From Rhodoferax sp. UBA4409 (GTDB taxonomy: Bacteria > Pseudomonadota > Gammaproteobacteria > Burkholderiales > Burkholderiaceae_C): a stretch of 10,352 nt of DNA. Below, in pieces: positions 1-5,923 of the stretch. Location: positions 1 through 10,352 of the forward strand of contig DGQR01000230.1 of the NCBI GenBank assembly GCA_002390825.1, read 5' to 3'. The position numbers and the translations under genes were made by a program. Each line of letters starts with the position of its first letter. Position 1 is the first letter of the stretch. The notes below the pieces were generated by a model. That model worked only from the letters and a program-made list of their open reading frames with translations, was not told the DNA's origin and made no database searches.

Positions 1-1
1 C

Positions 2-280
2 GCGCCAGTGCTGGACTTGCCCTGGGCGCAGTTGATCGAGTGGCATGGCGGTGTGCGCTGGCTTTGGGCGCCGCTGCAAGCCGGACCCCAATTGCAGACC
101 GTGGCTCGCGCAGTCGGTGGTAATGCTATGGTTTTTGTAGCTGAAGCCGCAGACCTTACCGGCGCCAAGTGCCCATTTCGCTCTGATGTTCCGGGGCAGG
201 CCGCTTTGCTCAAACGCCTCAAGGCCGCGTTCGATCCGGCCGGTATCTTCAACGCCGGCAGGCTCTACCCCGACTTCTGA
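2..280 (+). CDS. glcE: Glycolate oxidase FAD-binding subunit GlcE, C-terminal end (partial)
   Basis: Only the last 92 codons are present; the reading frame is open to the left edge, so the GTG near position 8 is an internal valine and not a start. The end of the protein (FDPAGIFNAGRLYPDF) is the typical C-terminus of the GlcE/GlcD flavoprotein family, in which the FDP-GIFNPGR motif closes the FAD-linked oxidase C-terminal domain. Together with GlcD and GlcF it forms the membrane-associated enzyme that oxidises glycolate to glyoxylate and passes electrons to the respiratory chain. The gene stops 25 bp before glcF on the same strand, which fits the usual glcDEF order and an operon. The assignment as GlcE and not GlcD rests on position directly before glcF and on my memory of the family; the FAD-binding N-terminal domain is outside the window. 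Confidence 0.88.
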   Translation, partial: APVLDLPWAQLIEWHGGVRWLWAPLQAGPQLQTVARAVGGNAMVFVAEAADLTGAKCPFRSDVPGQAALLKRLKAAFDPAGIFNAGRLYPDF

Positions 281-305
281 CGCCGGGCGCCACTCACCAC
301 ACCTT

Positions 306-1547
306 ATGCAGACCCAACTCGCCCCCGAATACCAGAACACCGCGGACGGCCAAGCCGCCGAGGCCATTCTGCGCAAATGCGTCCATTGCGGTTTTTGCAC
401 CGCAACGTGCCCGACCTACCAGCTGCTCGGTGATGAGCTCGATGGCCCGCGCGGCCGTATCTACCTGATGAAGCAGGTGCTGGAAGGCCAGGAGCCCACG
501 CGCGCCACCCAGATGCATCTCGACCGTTGCCTGACCTGCCGCAACTGCGAAAGCACCTGCCCCAGCGGGGTGGACTACGGCCATTTGGTCGACATCGGCC
601 GCAAGCTGGTCGATGCCAAAGTGCCCCGGCCCACGGGCGAAAAGGCCCTACGCTGGGCGCTGAAAGAGGGGCTGCCTTCTCCCCTGTTCGCCCCCGCAAT
701 GAAGCTAGGCCAACTGGTGCGCCCGCTGCTGCCCCCAAGTCTGAAAAACAAAGTGCCCGCGCCGCAGGATGCCGGCCAATGGCCCGACCGGGAGCACCCA
801 CGCCAAGTGTTGATGCTGGCCGGTTGCGTGCAGCCCAGCATGTCGCCCAACATTAACAGCGCCACGGCCCGGGTGCTGGATGCGGCCGGGATCCAGCCCT
901 TGCTGGCACCTGCTGCAGGGTGCTGCGGCGCAGTCAAATTCCACCTCAACGACCAGGACGGCGGCAAGGCGCAGATGCGCGCCAACATCGACGCCTGGTG
1001 GCCCTATGTGCTGGACGGCGTCGAGGCGCTGGTGATGAATGCTTCGGGTTGCGGTGTCACGGTCAAGGAGTACGGCCATATCCTGCGCGATGACCCTGCC
1101 TATGCCGCCAAGGCGGCGCGCATCAGCGCCCTCACGCGCGACCTGAGCGAGCTGTTGCCCGAGTGCCTGCCGCGACTCAAGCCCCTGGTCCGGCTGGATG
1201 CCAGTACCCCGGCGCTGGTGTTTCACCCACCCTGCACCCTGCAGCACGGCCAGAAACTCAAAGGCGGGGTGGAGTCGCAGATGGCGGAGCTCGGGTTTTC
1301 GGTGCGGGTTGCCAGCAACGAGTCGCACCTGTGCTGCGGCTCGGCCGGCACCTATTCGGTGTTGAACCCCGAGATTTCGTACCAGCTACGCGACCGCAAG
1401 CTGGGCCACCTGGCGCCCACTGACAACGAAGTCATCATCAGCGCCAACATCGGCTGTATCACCCATTTGCAAAGCGGCACCACCACCGAAGTGCGCCACT
1501 GGATCGAGGTCTTGGACGCTGCTTTGGCGCCTGCCGACCGGTCTTGA
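306..1547 (+). CDS. glcF: Glycolate oxidase iron-sulfur subunit GlcF
   Basis: This 413-residue protein matches E. coli GlcF (about 407 residues) from the first residues, MQTQL, which fixes the ATG at 306; the frame stays open upstream, but that part overlaps glcE and looks non-coding. Two 4Fe-4S ferredoxin motifs are visible: C25, C28, C31, C35 and C75, C78, C81, C85, each followed by proline. Two cysteine-rich CCG domains follow, with CCG at 206-208 and 343-345 and further cysteines at 174, 249, 310 and 384, as in heterodisulfide-reductase-like proteins. GlcF carries electrons from the GlcD/GlcE flavin subunits towards the quinone pool during glycolate oxidation to glyoxylate. No membrane segment or signal peptide is seen. 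There is no clear Shine-Dalgarno sequence before the ATG, so translation may depend on coupling to glcE, 25 bp upstream. It converges on the peroxidase gene with a 15 bp gap. Confidence 0.96.
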   Translation: MQTQLAPEYQNTADGQAAEAILRKCVHCGFCTATCPTYQLLGDELDGPRGRIYLMKQVLEGQEPTRATQMHLDRCLTCRNCESTCPSGVDYGHLVDIGRKLVDAKVPRPTGEKALRWALKEGLPSPLFAPAMKLGQLVRPLLPPSLKNKVPAPQDAGQWPDREHPRQVLMLAGCVQPSMSPNINSATARVLDAAGIQPLLAPAAGCCGAVKFHLNDQDGGKAQMRANIDAWWPYVLDGVEALVMNASGCGVTVKEYGHILRDDPAYAAKAARISALTRDLSELLPECLPRLKPLVRLDASTPALVFHPPCTLQHGQKLKGGVESQMAELGFSVRVASNESHLCCGSAGTYSVLNPEISYQLRDRKLGHLAPTDNEVIISANIGCITHLQSGTTTEVRHWIEVLDAALAPADRS

Positions 1548-1562
1548 GCCGACCCCGCGCCC

Positions 1563-2048
1563 TCAGGCTGCCAGTGCAGCCTCGATGTCTTTGGCGAGGC
1601 TGGCAGGCGTGTCTGTAGGCGCATAGCGCTTGAGCACTTTGCCGTCTTTCCCCACCAGGAATTTGGTGAAGTTCCATTTGATGGCTTTGGTGCCCAGCAG
1701 GCCTGGTGCTTCCCCGGACAGCCACTGGTACAGCGGGTGCGCGCCGCCGCCGTTGACCTCAATCTTGGCCATCATCGGGAAGTTCACGCCATAGTTGAGC
1801 TGGCAAAAAGAGGAAATTTCGTCATTGCTGCCCTTGTCCTGTGCGCCGAATTGGTTGCACGGGAAACCCAGCACCACCAGCCCCTTGCCGCCGTACTCCT
1901 GGTGCAAAGCCTCCAGCCCGGCGAACTGCGGTGTGAAGCCGCAGGCACTTGCGGTGTTGACGATCAATAGCGCCTTGCCTTTGAAATCGCCCAAGCCGAT
2001 CGGCTGGCCCTGGATGTTCAAGGCCTCGAAGTCATACACACTGCTCAT
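1563..2048 (-). CDS. Glutathione peroxidase family protein (thioredoxin-dependent type likely)
   Basis: The 161-residue product has the length and motifs of bacterial and yeast Gpx proteins: the peroxidatic cysteine C36 in NTASACGFTPQ, the FPCNQF block at 63-68, catalytic Q70, and the WNFTKF block with W125 and N126. C82 sits where the resolving cysteine of the thioredoxin-dependent Gpx enzymes lies, so the physiological reductant is probably thioredoxin and not glutathione. It would reduce H2O2 or organic hydroperoxides in the cytoplasm; no signal peptide is visible. An ATG at 2054 also exists, but the GGGAG ribosome binding site directly abuts it and sits 6 nt before the ATG at 2048, so I chose 2048. 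It relates to E. coli BtuE, though orthology cannot be settled here. The gene stands alone, convergent with glcF and divergent from the diguanylate cyclase gene. Confidence 0.93.
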   Translation of the reverse strand: MSSVYDFEALNIQGQPIGLGDFKGKALLIVNTASACGFTPQFAGLEALHQEYGGKGLVVLGFPCNQFGAQDKGSNDEISSFCQLNYGVNFPMMAKIEVNGGGAHPLYQWLSGEAPGLLGTKAIKWNFTKFLVGKDGKVLKRYAPTDTPASLAKDIEAALAA

Positions 2049-2054
2049 TCGCAT

Positions 2055-2059
2055 CTCCC
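2055..2059 (-). promoter_or_regulatory. Ribosome binding site deciding the peroxidase start
   Basis: GGGAG on the minus strand lies 6 nt before the ATG at 2048 and immediately next to the ATG at 2054. The spacing supports the downstream start. Confidence 0.6.
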
Positions 2060-2074
2060 AAGAAAATGGGCTTC

Positions 2075-2083
2075 ACCATAGCA
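2075..2083 (-). promoter_or_regulatory. Possible extended -10 promoter for the peroxidase gene
   Basis: The minus strand reads TGCTATGGT, a TGn motif followed by a 4-of-6 match to TATAAT. Transcription would begin near 2068, giving a leader of about 20 nt that includes the GGGAG site. No recognisable -35 is present, which extended -10 promoters can tolerate. This is a pattern match only. Confidence 0.3.
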
Positions 2084-2135
2084 TTCCTTGCAAAAGCTTG
2101 TGTTGAGCGGGCATTGCTGGGAAGATTTGGAAAAC

Positions 2136-2141
2136 GAGGAG
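2136..2141 (+). promoter_or_regulatory. Ribosome binding site for the TTG-started diguanylate cyclase
   Basis: GAGGAG lies 7 nt before the TTG at 2149. It is the best Shine-Dalgarno match seen in the window and is the main reason to accept a TTG start. Confidence 0.7.
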
Positions 2142-2148
2142 TTCAGGA

Positions 2149-3375
2149 TTGTTTTTCTCCCCTTGGTATCAGCGCTGTCGTGCGCGCTTCATCGCGAGCA
2201 AGCTTGAGAATCACCGGGTGCAGGGCGAGGCCACCATCGAGTCCTTGAAGCGCTACCGGCGCCTCGCCTTTTTTCTGGTGCCTCTGCATGCGGCGTTGGC
2301 CTGGTTTTTTGCGCATTTCACGCCCCCGGAATTCAGGCCCGAGCTGGCGCAGTGGGCCCATGACCTGGCCTACGCCCAGGGGTTGGCCTGTGTGGGCGTG
2401 CTGGTCACCGTGCTGGCTGGGCATATGTTTTTGGAGCGCCACACGCGGGCCACGGCCGGTGCGATTGCCCTGCAAATCTTCATTGCCGCGGCGTACTTGA
2501 GTTACGGGGCTTACATCACCCTGTTGGACCTGGAATACAACGCAGGTGCCGGCTTGGCGAGTTTTTTGTTGATCTGTGTCACGTTCGGCGTGCTGGCGCT
2601 GATGCGGCCTGCGATATCGGTGCCGGTTTTTGTTCTGAGCTATGTGGTGTTTGCGGTATTGCTGGAAAACGCATTCATCAACCCCTCGCAGCTCGCGAGC
2701 TTGCGCATCGTGGCGTTCATCACCCCGGCGTTGGCGCTCATGGCTTCGATCATGAACTGGAACCAATACGCCAGAGCCGTGGTGCTGCGCCGCCAGCTCA
2801 GCAAGAGCAATGCAGCCCTGGTGGCCCAGCAGGCGGAGCTGGCTTTTCTGGCCGATCACGACGCGCTGACCGGCCTCTACAACCGCCGCGAGTTCATGCG
2901 CCTGGCGCAAATGGAGCTGCTGCGCGCTACGCGGGTGCCGTGCCACACCGCCGTCATCATGGTGGATCTGGATTTCTTTAAAAGTGTGAACGACCGCTAT
3001 GGCCATCCCGGGGGCGATGCGGTGCTCAAAGCCACCGCACAGTGCCTGGGCTACTCGCTGCGCATCACCGATACATTGGCGCGTATGGGCGGCGAAGAGT
3101 TCATCGTGTTGCTGCCGGACACCGGGCGCGAAGGTGCCATGCAAGTCGCCAGCAAGTTGCGTGATGCGATACGCGCCATGGACGTGGATTTTGAGGGCCA
3201 GCCCATCCAGGTGACTGCCAGCTTCGGGGTCAGCACGCTGGGACCCACGGTGCGCGGTACGGCCGATGCCATTTATGCCGCGGCCGACCGCGCGCTGTAT
3301 GTGGCCAAACAAACCGGCCGTGACAAAGTGGAATACGCGGCGCCCGAGGCGTCAGAGCTCCAGCACAAAGCTTAG
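2149..3375 (+). CDS. Membrane-bound diguanylate cyclase (GGDEF domain)
   Basis: The 408-residue protein makes c-di-GMP from two GTP. After a basic N-terminus, about six hydrophobic segments are visible (roughly 38-57, 77-94, 103-123, 135-152, 156-173, 186-203), then a helical linker (about 205-235) and a C-terminal GGDEF domain. That domain starts with DHDALTGLYNRREF (237-249), keeps metal-binding D273 in VDLDFFKSVND, and carries the active-site signature GGEEF at 314-318. The inhibitory site RxxD is intact as RITD at 305-308, so product feedback is expected. The membrane part resembles MASE-type sensor regions in layout, but I cannot assign it to a named one; its signal is unknown. The start is TTG: the first methionine codon is at residue 93, inside the membrane region, and GAGGAG lies 7 nt upstream of the TTG. 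It is convergent with lplT. Confidence 0.93.
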   Translation: MFFSPWYQRCRARFIASKLENHRVQGEATIESLKRYRRLAFFLVPLHAALAWFFAHFTPPEFRPELAQWAHDLAYAQGLACVGVLVTVLAGHMFLERHTRATAGAIALQIFIAAAYLSYGAYITLLDLEYNAGAGLASFLLICVTFGVLALMRPAISVPVFVLSYVVFAVLLENAFINPSQLASLRIVAFITPALALMASIMNWNQYARAVVLRRQLSKSNAALVAQQAELAFLADHDALTGLYNRREFMRLAQMELLRATRVPCHTAVIMVDLDFFKSVNDRYGHPGGDAVLKATAQCLGYSLRITDTLARMGGEEFIVLLPDTGREGAMQVASKLRDAIRAMDVDFEGQPIQVTASFGVSTLGPTVRGTADAIYAAADRALYVAKQTGRDKVEYAAPEASELQHKA

Positions 3376-3392
3376 CGGCTGCCGCCAGAAGC

Positions 3393-3412
3393 CCCGAGGC
3401 CCAGTGGCCGGG
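3393..3412. terminator. Possible hairpin between convergent genes
   Basis: A short palindrome sits in the 38 bp gap between the diguanylate cyclase and lplT. GGCC at 3398-3401 pairs with GGCC at 3406-3409 across a 4-nt loop, and CCC at 3393-3395 can pair with GGG at 3410-3412 around a 2-nt bulge. It could act in either direction, but there is no T-run on either strand, so it is a weak terminator candidate. Confidence 0.25.
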
Positions 3413-3413
3413 T

Positions 3414-4697
3414 TCAGCCGTGCAGGTTGTCGTTGCGGGCCACGTCCAGCAAGTGGTTGACCTCGTCGGCATGGTCGCGGACGTTGCGCTCATGCCAGCG
3501 CTTGATGATCCACATAAAGCCCGCCACCACAATACCGAAGGCGCTGATGGCGCCGAAGGCAGAGAGCCCCATGCTGGTGGACAGCGCGTACATCCCGCCC
3601 AAGCCCAAGATACAGGCCTGCTCATTGAAGTTCTGCACCGCAATCGAGCGGCCTGCGCCCATCAGGTTGTGACCCCGGTGTTGGAGCAGTGCATTCATCG
3701 GCACCACCAAGAAGCCGCCGAGCCCGCCCAGCAAAATCAGGAAGGGTGCTGCCACCCACACGTTGTCGATAAAATTCAGCAGAATGACCAGCAAGCCCAT
3801 GCCGATACCCAAGGGCATCAGTTTGACGGCATGTTCCAGCCGCATGCGCAGCGACGCGGCCACGGCACCGACCGCGGTGCCGATAGCCACCACGCCCACC
3901 AGGGCCGAGGCTTGAGTGACGCTGTAGCCCAGAGCCGCGGCTGCCCACGCCAGCACGATGTAACGCAAATTGCCGCTCACGCCCCAGAACAGGGTGGTGG
4001 TGCTCAGCGAGATCTGGCCCAGCTTGTCGTTCCAGAGCTTGGTGTTGCAAGTCCAGAAGTCGGGCAACAGGCTCATGAGGTTTTTGGGCATGGGCCGCAT
4101 GCTCACGCCAGTCTCGGGAATGCGGGTGTTGAACCAGGCGGCTGCCAGGTACACAAAAATCAGGATGCCGATGGCGGCTTCCGGCGCGCTATCAATGCTG
4201 GTGGTGATGAACGGGAAATCAAACGACAGCAGCGCGCTGGAGATCATCGGGCTCACCAACTGGCCACCCAGCAACACACCCAGAATGATGGAGGCAATCG
4301 TCAAGCCTTCAATCCAGCCGTTGGCTTTGACCAATTGGGAAGCCGGCAGCAGCTCGGTCAGGATGCCGTATTTGGCGGGCGAATACGCAGCGGCACCCAG
4401 TCCCACGATGGCGTACGCCATAAGCGGATGCGTGCCGAACAGCATCAACAGGCAGCCCACCACCTTGATGGTGTTGCTGATGAACATGACCTTGCCTTTG
4501 GGCATGGCGTCTGCAAATGCGCCCACAAAGGGCGCCAGCACCACGTAAAACAAGGCAAACATGGGAACCAGTGCGGCTTGCTGCCATTCCGGTGCGCCGG
4601 AGCTTCGCAGTAACTGAACGGCACCCACAAACAAGGCGTTGTCGGCCAGCGAGCTGAAGAACTGCGCTGACATGATGGTGTAGAAGCCGCGTTTCAT
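3414..4697 (-). CDS. lplT: Lysophospholipid transporter LplT (MFS family)
   Basis: The 427-residue integral inner-membrane protein of the major facilitator superfamily flips lysophospholipids, chiefly lyso-phosphatidylethanolamine, from the outer to the inner leaflet for re-acylation. Diagnostic LplT blocks are visible: the N-terminal SSLADNALF (15-23), the MFS loop motif around GAFADAMPKGKVM (59-71), GAAAYSPAKYGIL (101-113) and LVKANG (122-127), all close to the E. coli protein as I recall it. Around eleven to twelve hydrophobic helices span the chain. It is about 30 residues longer than the E. coli protein, partly from an insertion near 150-175 and a hydrophilic C-terminal tail. The acyltransferase partner gene aas, adjacent in enterobacteria, is not in this window. 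The ATG at 4697 has no Shine-Dalgarno sequence; an inverted repeat occupies the leader just upstream. It diverges from alr. Confidence 0.93.
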   Translation of the reverse strand: MKRGFYTIMSAQFFSSLADNALFVGAVQLLRSSGAPEWQQAALVPMFALFYVVLAPFVGAFADAMPKGKVMFISNTIKVVGCLLMLFGTHPLMAYAIVGLGAAAYSPAKYGILTELLPASQLVKANGWIEGLTIASIILGVLLGGQLVSPMISSALLSFDFPFITTSIDSAPEAAIGILIFVYLAAAWFNTRIPETGVSMRPMPKNLMSLLPDFWTCNTKLWNDKLGQISLSTTTLFWGVSGNLRYIVLAWAAAALGYSVTQASALVGVVAIGTAVGAVAASLRMRLEHAVKLMPLGIGMGLLVILLNFIDNVWVAAPFLILLGGLGGFLVVPMNALLQHRGHNLMGAGRSIAVQNFNEQACILGLGGMYALSTSMGLSAFGAISAFGIVVAGFMWIIKRWHERNVRDHADEVNHLLDVARNDNLHG

Positions 4698-4710
4698 GGG
4701 TAGGTTCTGG

Positions 4711-4733
4711 GCACATTAGCGGGGCTAATGCGC
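4711..4733. repeat. Inverted repeat in the lplT leader
   Basis: CATTAGC (4714-4720) and GCTAATG (4724-4730) are a perfect inverted pair separated by GGG. The arms extend to ten positions each with one mismatch. The element lies 14-36 bp upstream of the lplT ATG. It could form an RNA hairpin close to the start codon or be a DNA operator for a dimeric regulator. Confidence 0.55.
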
Positions 4734-4767
4734 GGAATATTGTTGTGGGTCTCCAAGCGTGCGACGG

Positions 4768-4792
4768 TTATAGCACGGCGTGGAATGTCAAA
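4768..4792 (-). promoter_or_regulatory. Possible lplT promoter (extended -10)
   Basis: The minus strand has TGCTATAAC (4776-4768), an extended -10 element with a 5-of-6 TATAAT match. A perfect TTGACA occurs at 4792-4787, but only 13 nt upstream, shorter than the usual 16-18 nt. Transcription would start near 4761 and give a leader of about 60 nt containing the inverted repeat. Function is inferred from pattern only. Confidence 0.4.
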
Positions 4793-4823
4793 ATCATTGC
4801 GGTCCCTTGTTGTTACCCACTCT

Positions 4824-5918
4824 ATGCCACGTCCTATCCAAGCCACCATTCATGTCCAGGCCCTGCGTCATAACCTGGAGGTGTGCCGCCGCGCGGCGCC
4901 GGATGCCCGCATCTGGGCAGTGGTCAAGGCCAATGCGTACGGGCACGGCATTGAACGTGCCTTTGACGGTTTGCGCGGCGCAGACGGCATTGCACTCCTG
5001 GATCTGGACGAGGCCCAGCGGGTGCGCAGCTTGGGTTGGCGCGGGCCCATCCTGTTGCTGGAGGGCGTGTTTGAGCAGCGCGACCTGGAGCTGTGCTCCC
5101 GCTTGGGGCTGTGGCACACGGTGCACTGCCAGGAGCAGATCGACATGCTGGCCATCCACAAAACCAACGAGCCGCACCGGGTGTTTTTGAAGGTCAACTC
5201 CGGCATGAACCGTCTGGGCTTCCAGCCCGAACAGGTGCGGTCTGCGTGGACCCGCCTGAATGCCTTGCCCCAAGTGGACGAGATATCGCTCATGACCCAC
5301 TTCAGCGACGCTGACGGTCCCAAGGGCATTACCGGTCAGATGGCGGTGTTTAAACAAGCCACCGATGACCTGCCCGGCGAGCGCACGGTCAGTAACAGCG
5401 CAGCCACCTTGCGGCATTCGGGCTCCGGCTTGGTATCCGACTGGGTGCGCGCCGGCATTGCCACCTACGGCAGCGCGCCGGACTACCCCGAGCACGACAT
5501 CGCCCACTGGGGCTTGCAGCCCACCATGACGCTTGCTGCAAAAATCATAGCTACCCGCACAATATCGGCGGGCGATAGCGTTGGATATGGCTCTAACTTC
5601 ACCGCTGACAAGCCGATGCGCATCGGCGTGGTGGCCTGCGGCTATGCCGACGGCTACCCCCGCATCTGCCCCACCGGCACCCCGGTCCTCATCAACGGGG
5701 TGCGCAGCCGCGTCGTGGGCCGGGTCAGCATGGACATGATCACCGTTGACCTCGACCCGGTGCCCCCGGCAGGCATGGGCTCTGAAGTCACTTTGTGGGG
5801 GCGCGCAGCCAACGGTGCGGTGCTGCCGATTGACGAAATTGCCGCCGCCGCCGGCACCGTGGGCTATGAATTGATGTGCGCGCTCGCGCAGCGGGTGCCG
5901 GTCGTCGTGGCAGACTAG
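4824..5918 (+). CDS. alr: Alanine racemase (PLP-dependent)
   Basis: This 364-residue enzyme interconverts L- and D-alanine, supplying D-alanine for peptidoglycan. The PLP-binding lysine is K35 in AVVKANAYGHG (32-42), and the catalytic tyrosine of the second domain is Y255 in DSVGYGSNF. Other family blocks are VNSGMNRLGF (124-133), MTHFSDAD (157-164), the cysteine-containing CGYADGYPR (272-280) and GRVSMDM (299-305). I chose the ATG at 4824 because the family begins with a short sequence before the first strand (here RPIQATIHVQALRHN) and the total then equals the usual length of about 360. The frame is open a further 32 codons upstream with poor similarity. No strong Shine-Dalgarno sequence is visible. 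The gene diverges from lplT and is followed after 5 bp by the HD-GYP-like gene, so the two are probably co-transcribed. alr and dadX forms cannot be told apart by sequence alone. Confidence 0.95.
   Translation: MPRPIQATIHVQALRHNLEVCRRAAPDARIWAVVKANAYGHGIERAFDGLRGADGIALLDLDEAQRVRSLGWRGPILLLEGVFEQRDLELCSRLGLWHTVHCQEQIDMLAIHKTNEPHRVFLKVNSGMNRLGFQPEQVRSAWTRLNALPQVDEISLMTHFSDADGPKGITGQMAVFKQATDDLPGERTVSNSAATLRHSGSGLVSDWVRAGIATYGSAPDYPEHDIAHWGLQPTMTLAAKIIATRTISAGDSVGYGSNFTADKPMRIGVVACGYADGYPRICPTGTPVLINGVRSRVVGRVSMDMITVDLDPVPPAGMGSEVTLWGRAANGAVLPIDEIAAAAGTVGYELMCALAQRVPVVVAD
5533..5592. repeat. Possible Comamonadaceae-type palindromic repeat inside alr
   Basis: A locally A+T-rich stretch in alr contains ATAGCTACCCGC and, after a 9-nt loop, GCGGGCGATAGC. 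CCCGC pairs with GCGGG and GCTA with TAGC around a 3-nt bulge. It resembles, from memory, a short repeat scattered through Comamonadaceae genomes. It is in frame and encodes residues just before the catalytic tyrosine, so it may equally be ordinary coding sequence. Confidence 0.25.
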
Positions 5919-5923
5919 CCTCC

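Noticed and set aside
186..305. In-frame extension of GlcF upstream of 306
   Set aside because: It overlaps glcE, shows no family similarity, and known GlcF proteins begin at MQTQL.
1548..1562. Terminator between glcF and the peroxidase gene
   Set aside because: The gap is only 15 bp and no convincing stem with a T-run is visible on either strand.
2143..3312. Long open frame on the minus strand opposite the diguanylate cyclase
   Set aside because: It is a GC-rich antisense shadow, with histidine- and glutamine-rich composition and no recognisable domain.
3420..4613. Long open frame on the plus strand opposite lplT
   Set aside because: Its composition is that of an antisense shadow of a membrane protein gene; lplT has clear family motifs.
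4728..4823. In-frame extension of alanine racemase
   Set aside because: The 32 extra codons have no racemase similarity and cover the likely lplT control region; the protein from 4824 has the normal length.
5876..5923. In-frame extension of the HD-GYP-like protein into alr
   Set aside because: It would overlap the end of alr by 43 bases, and the ATG at 5924 gives a more natural N-terminus.
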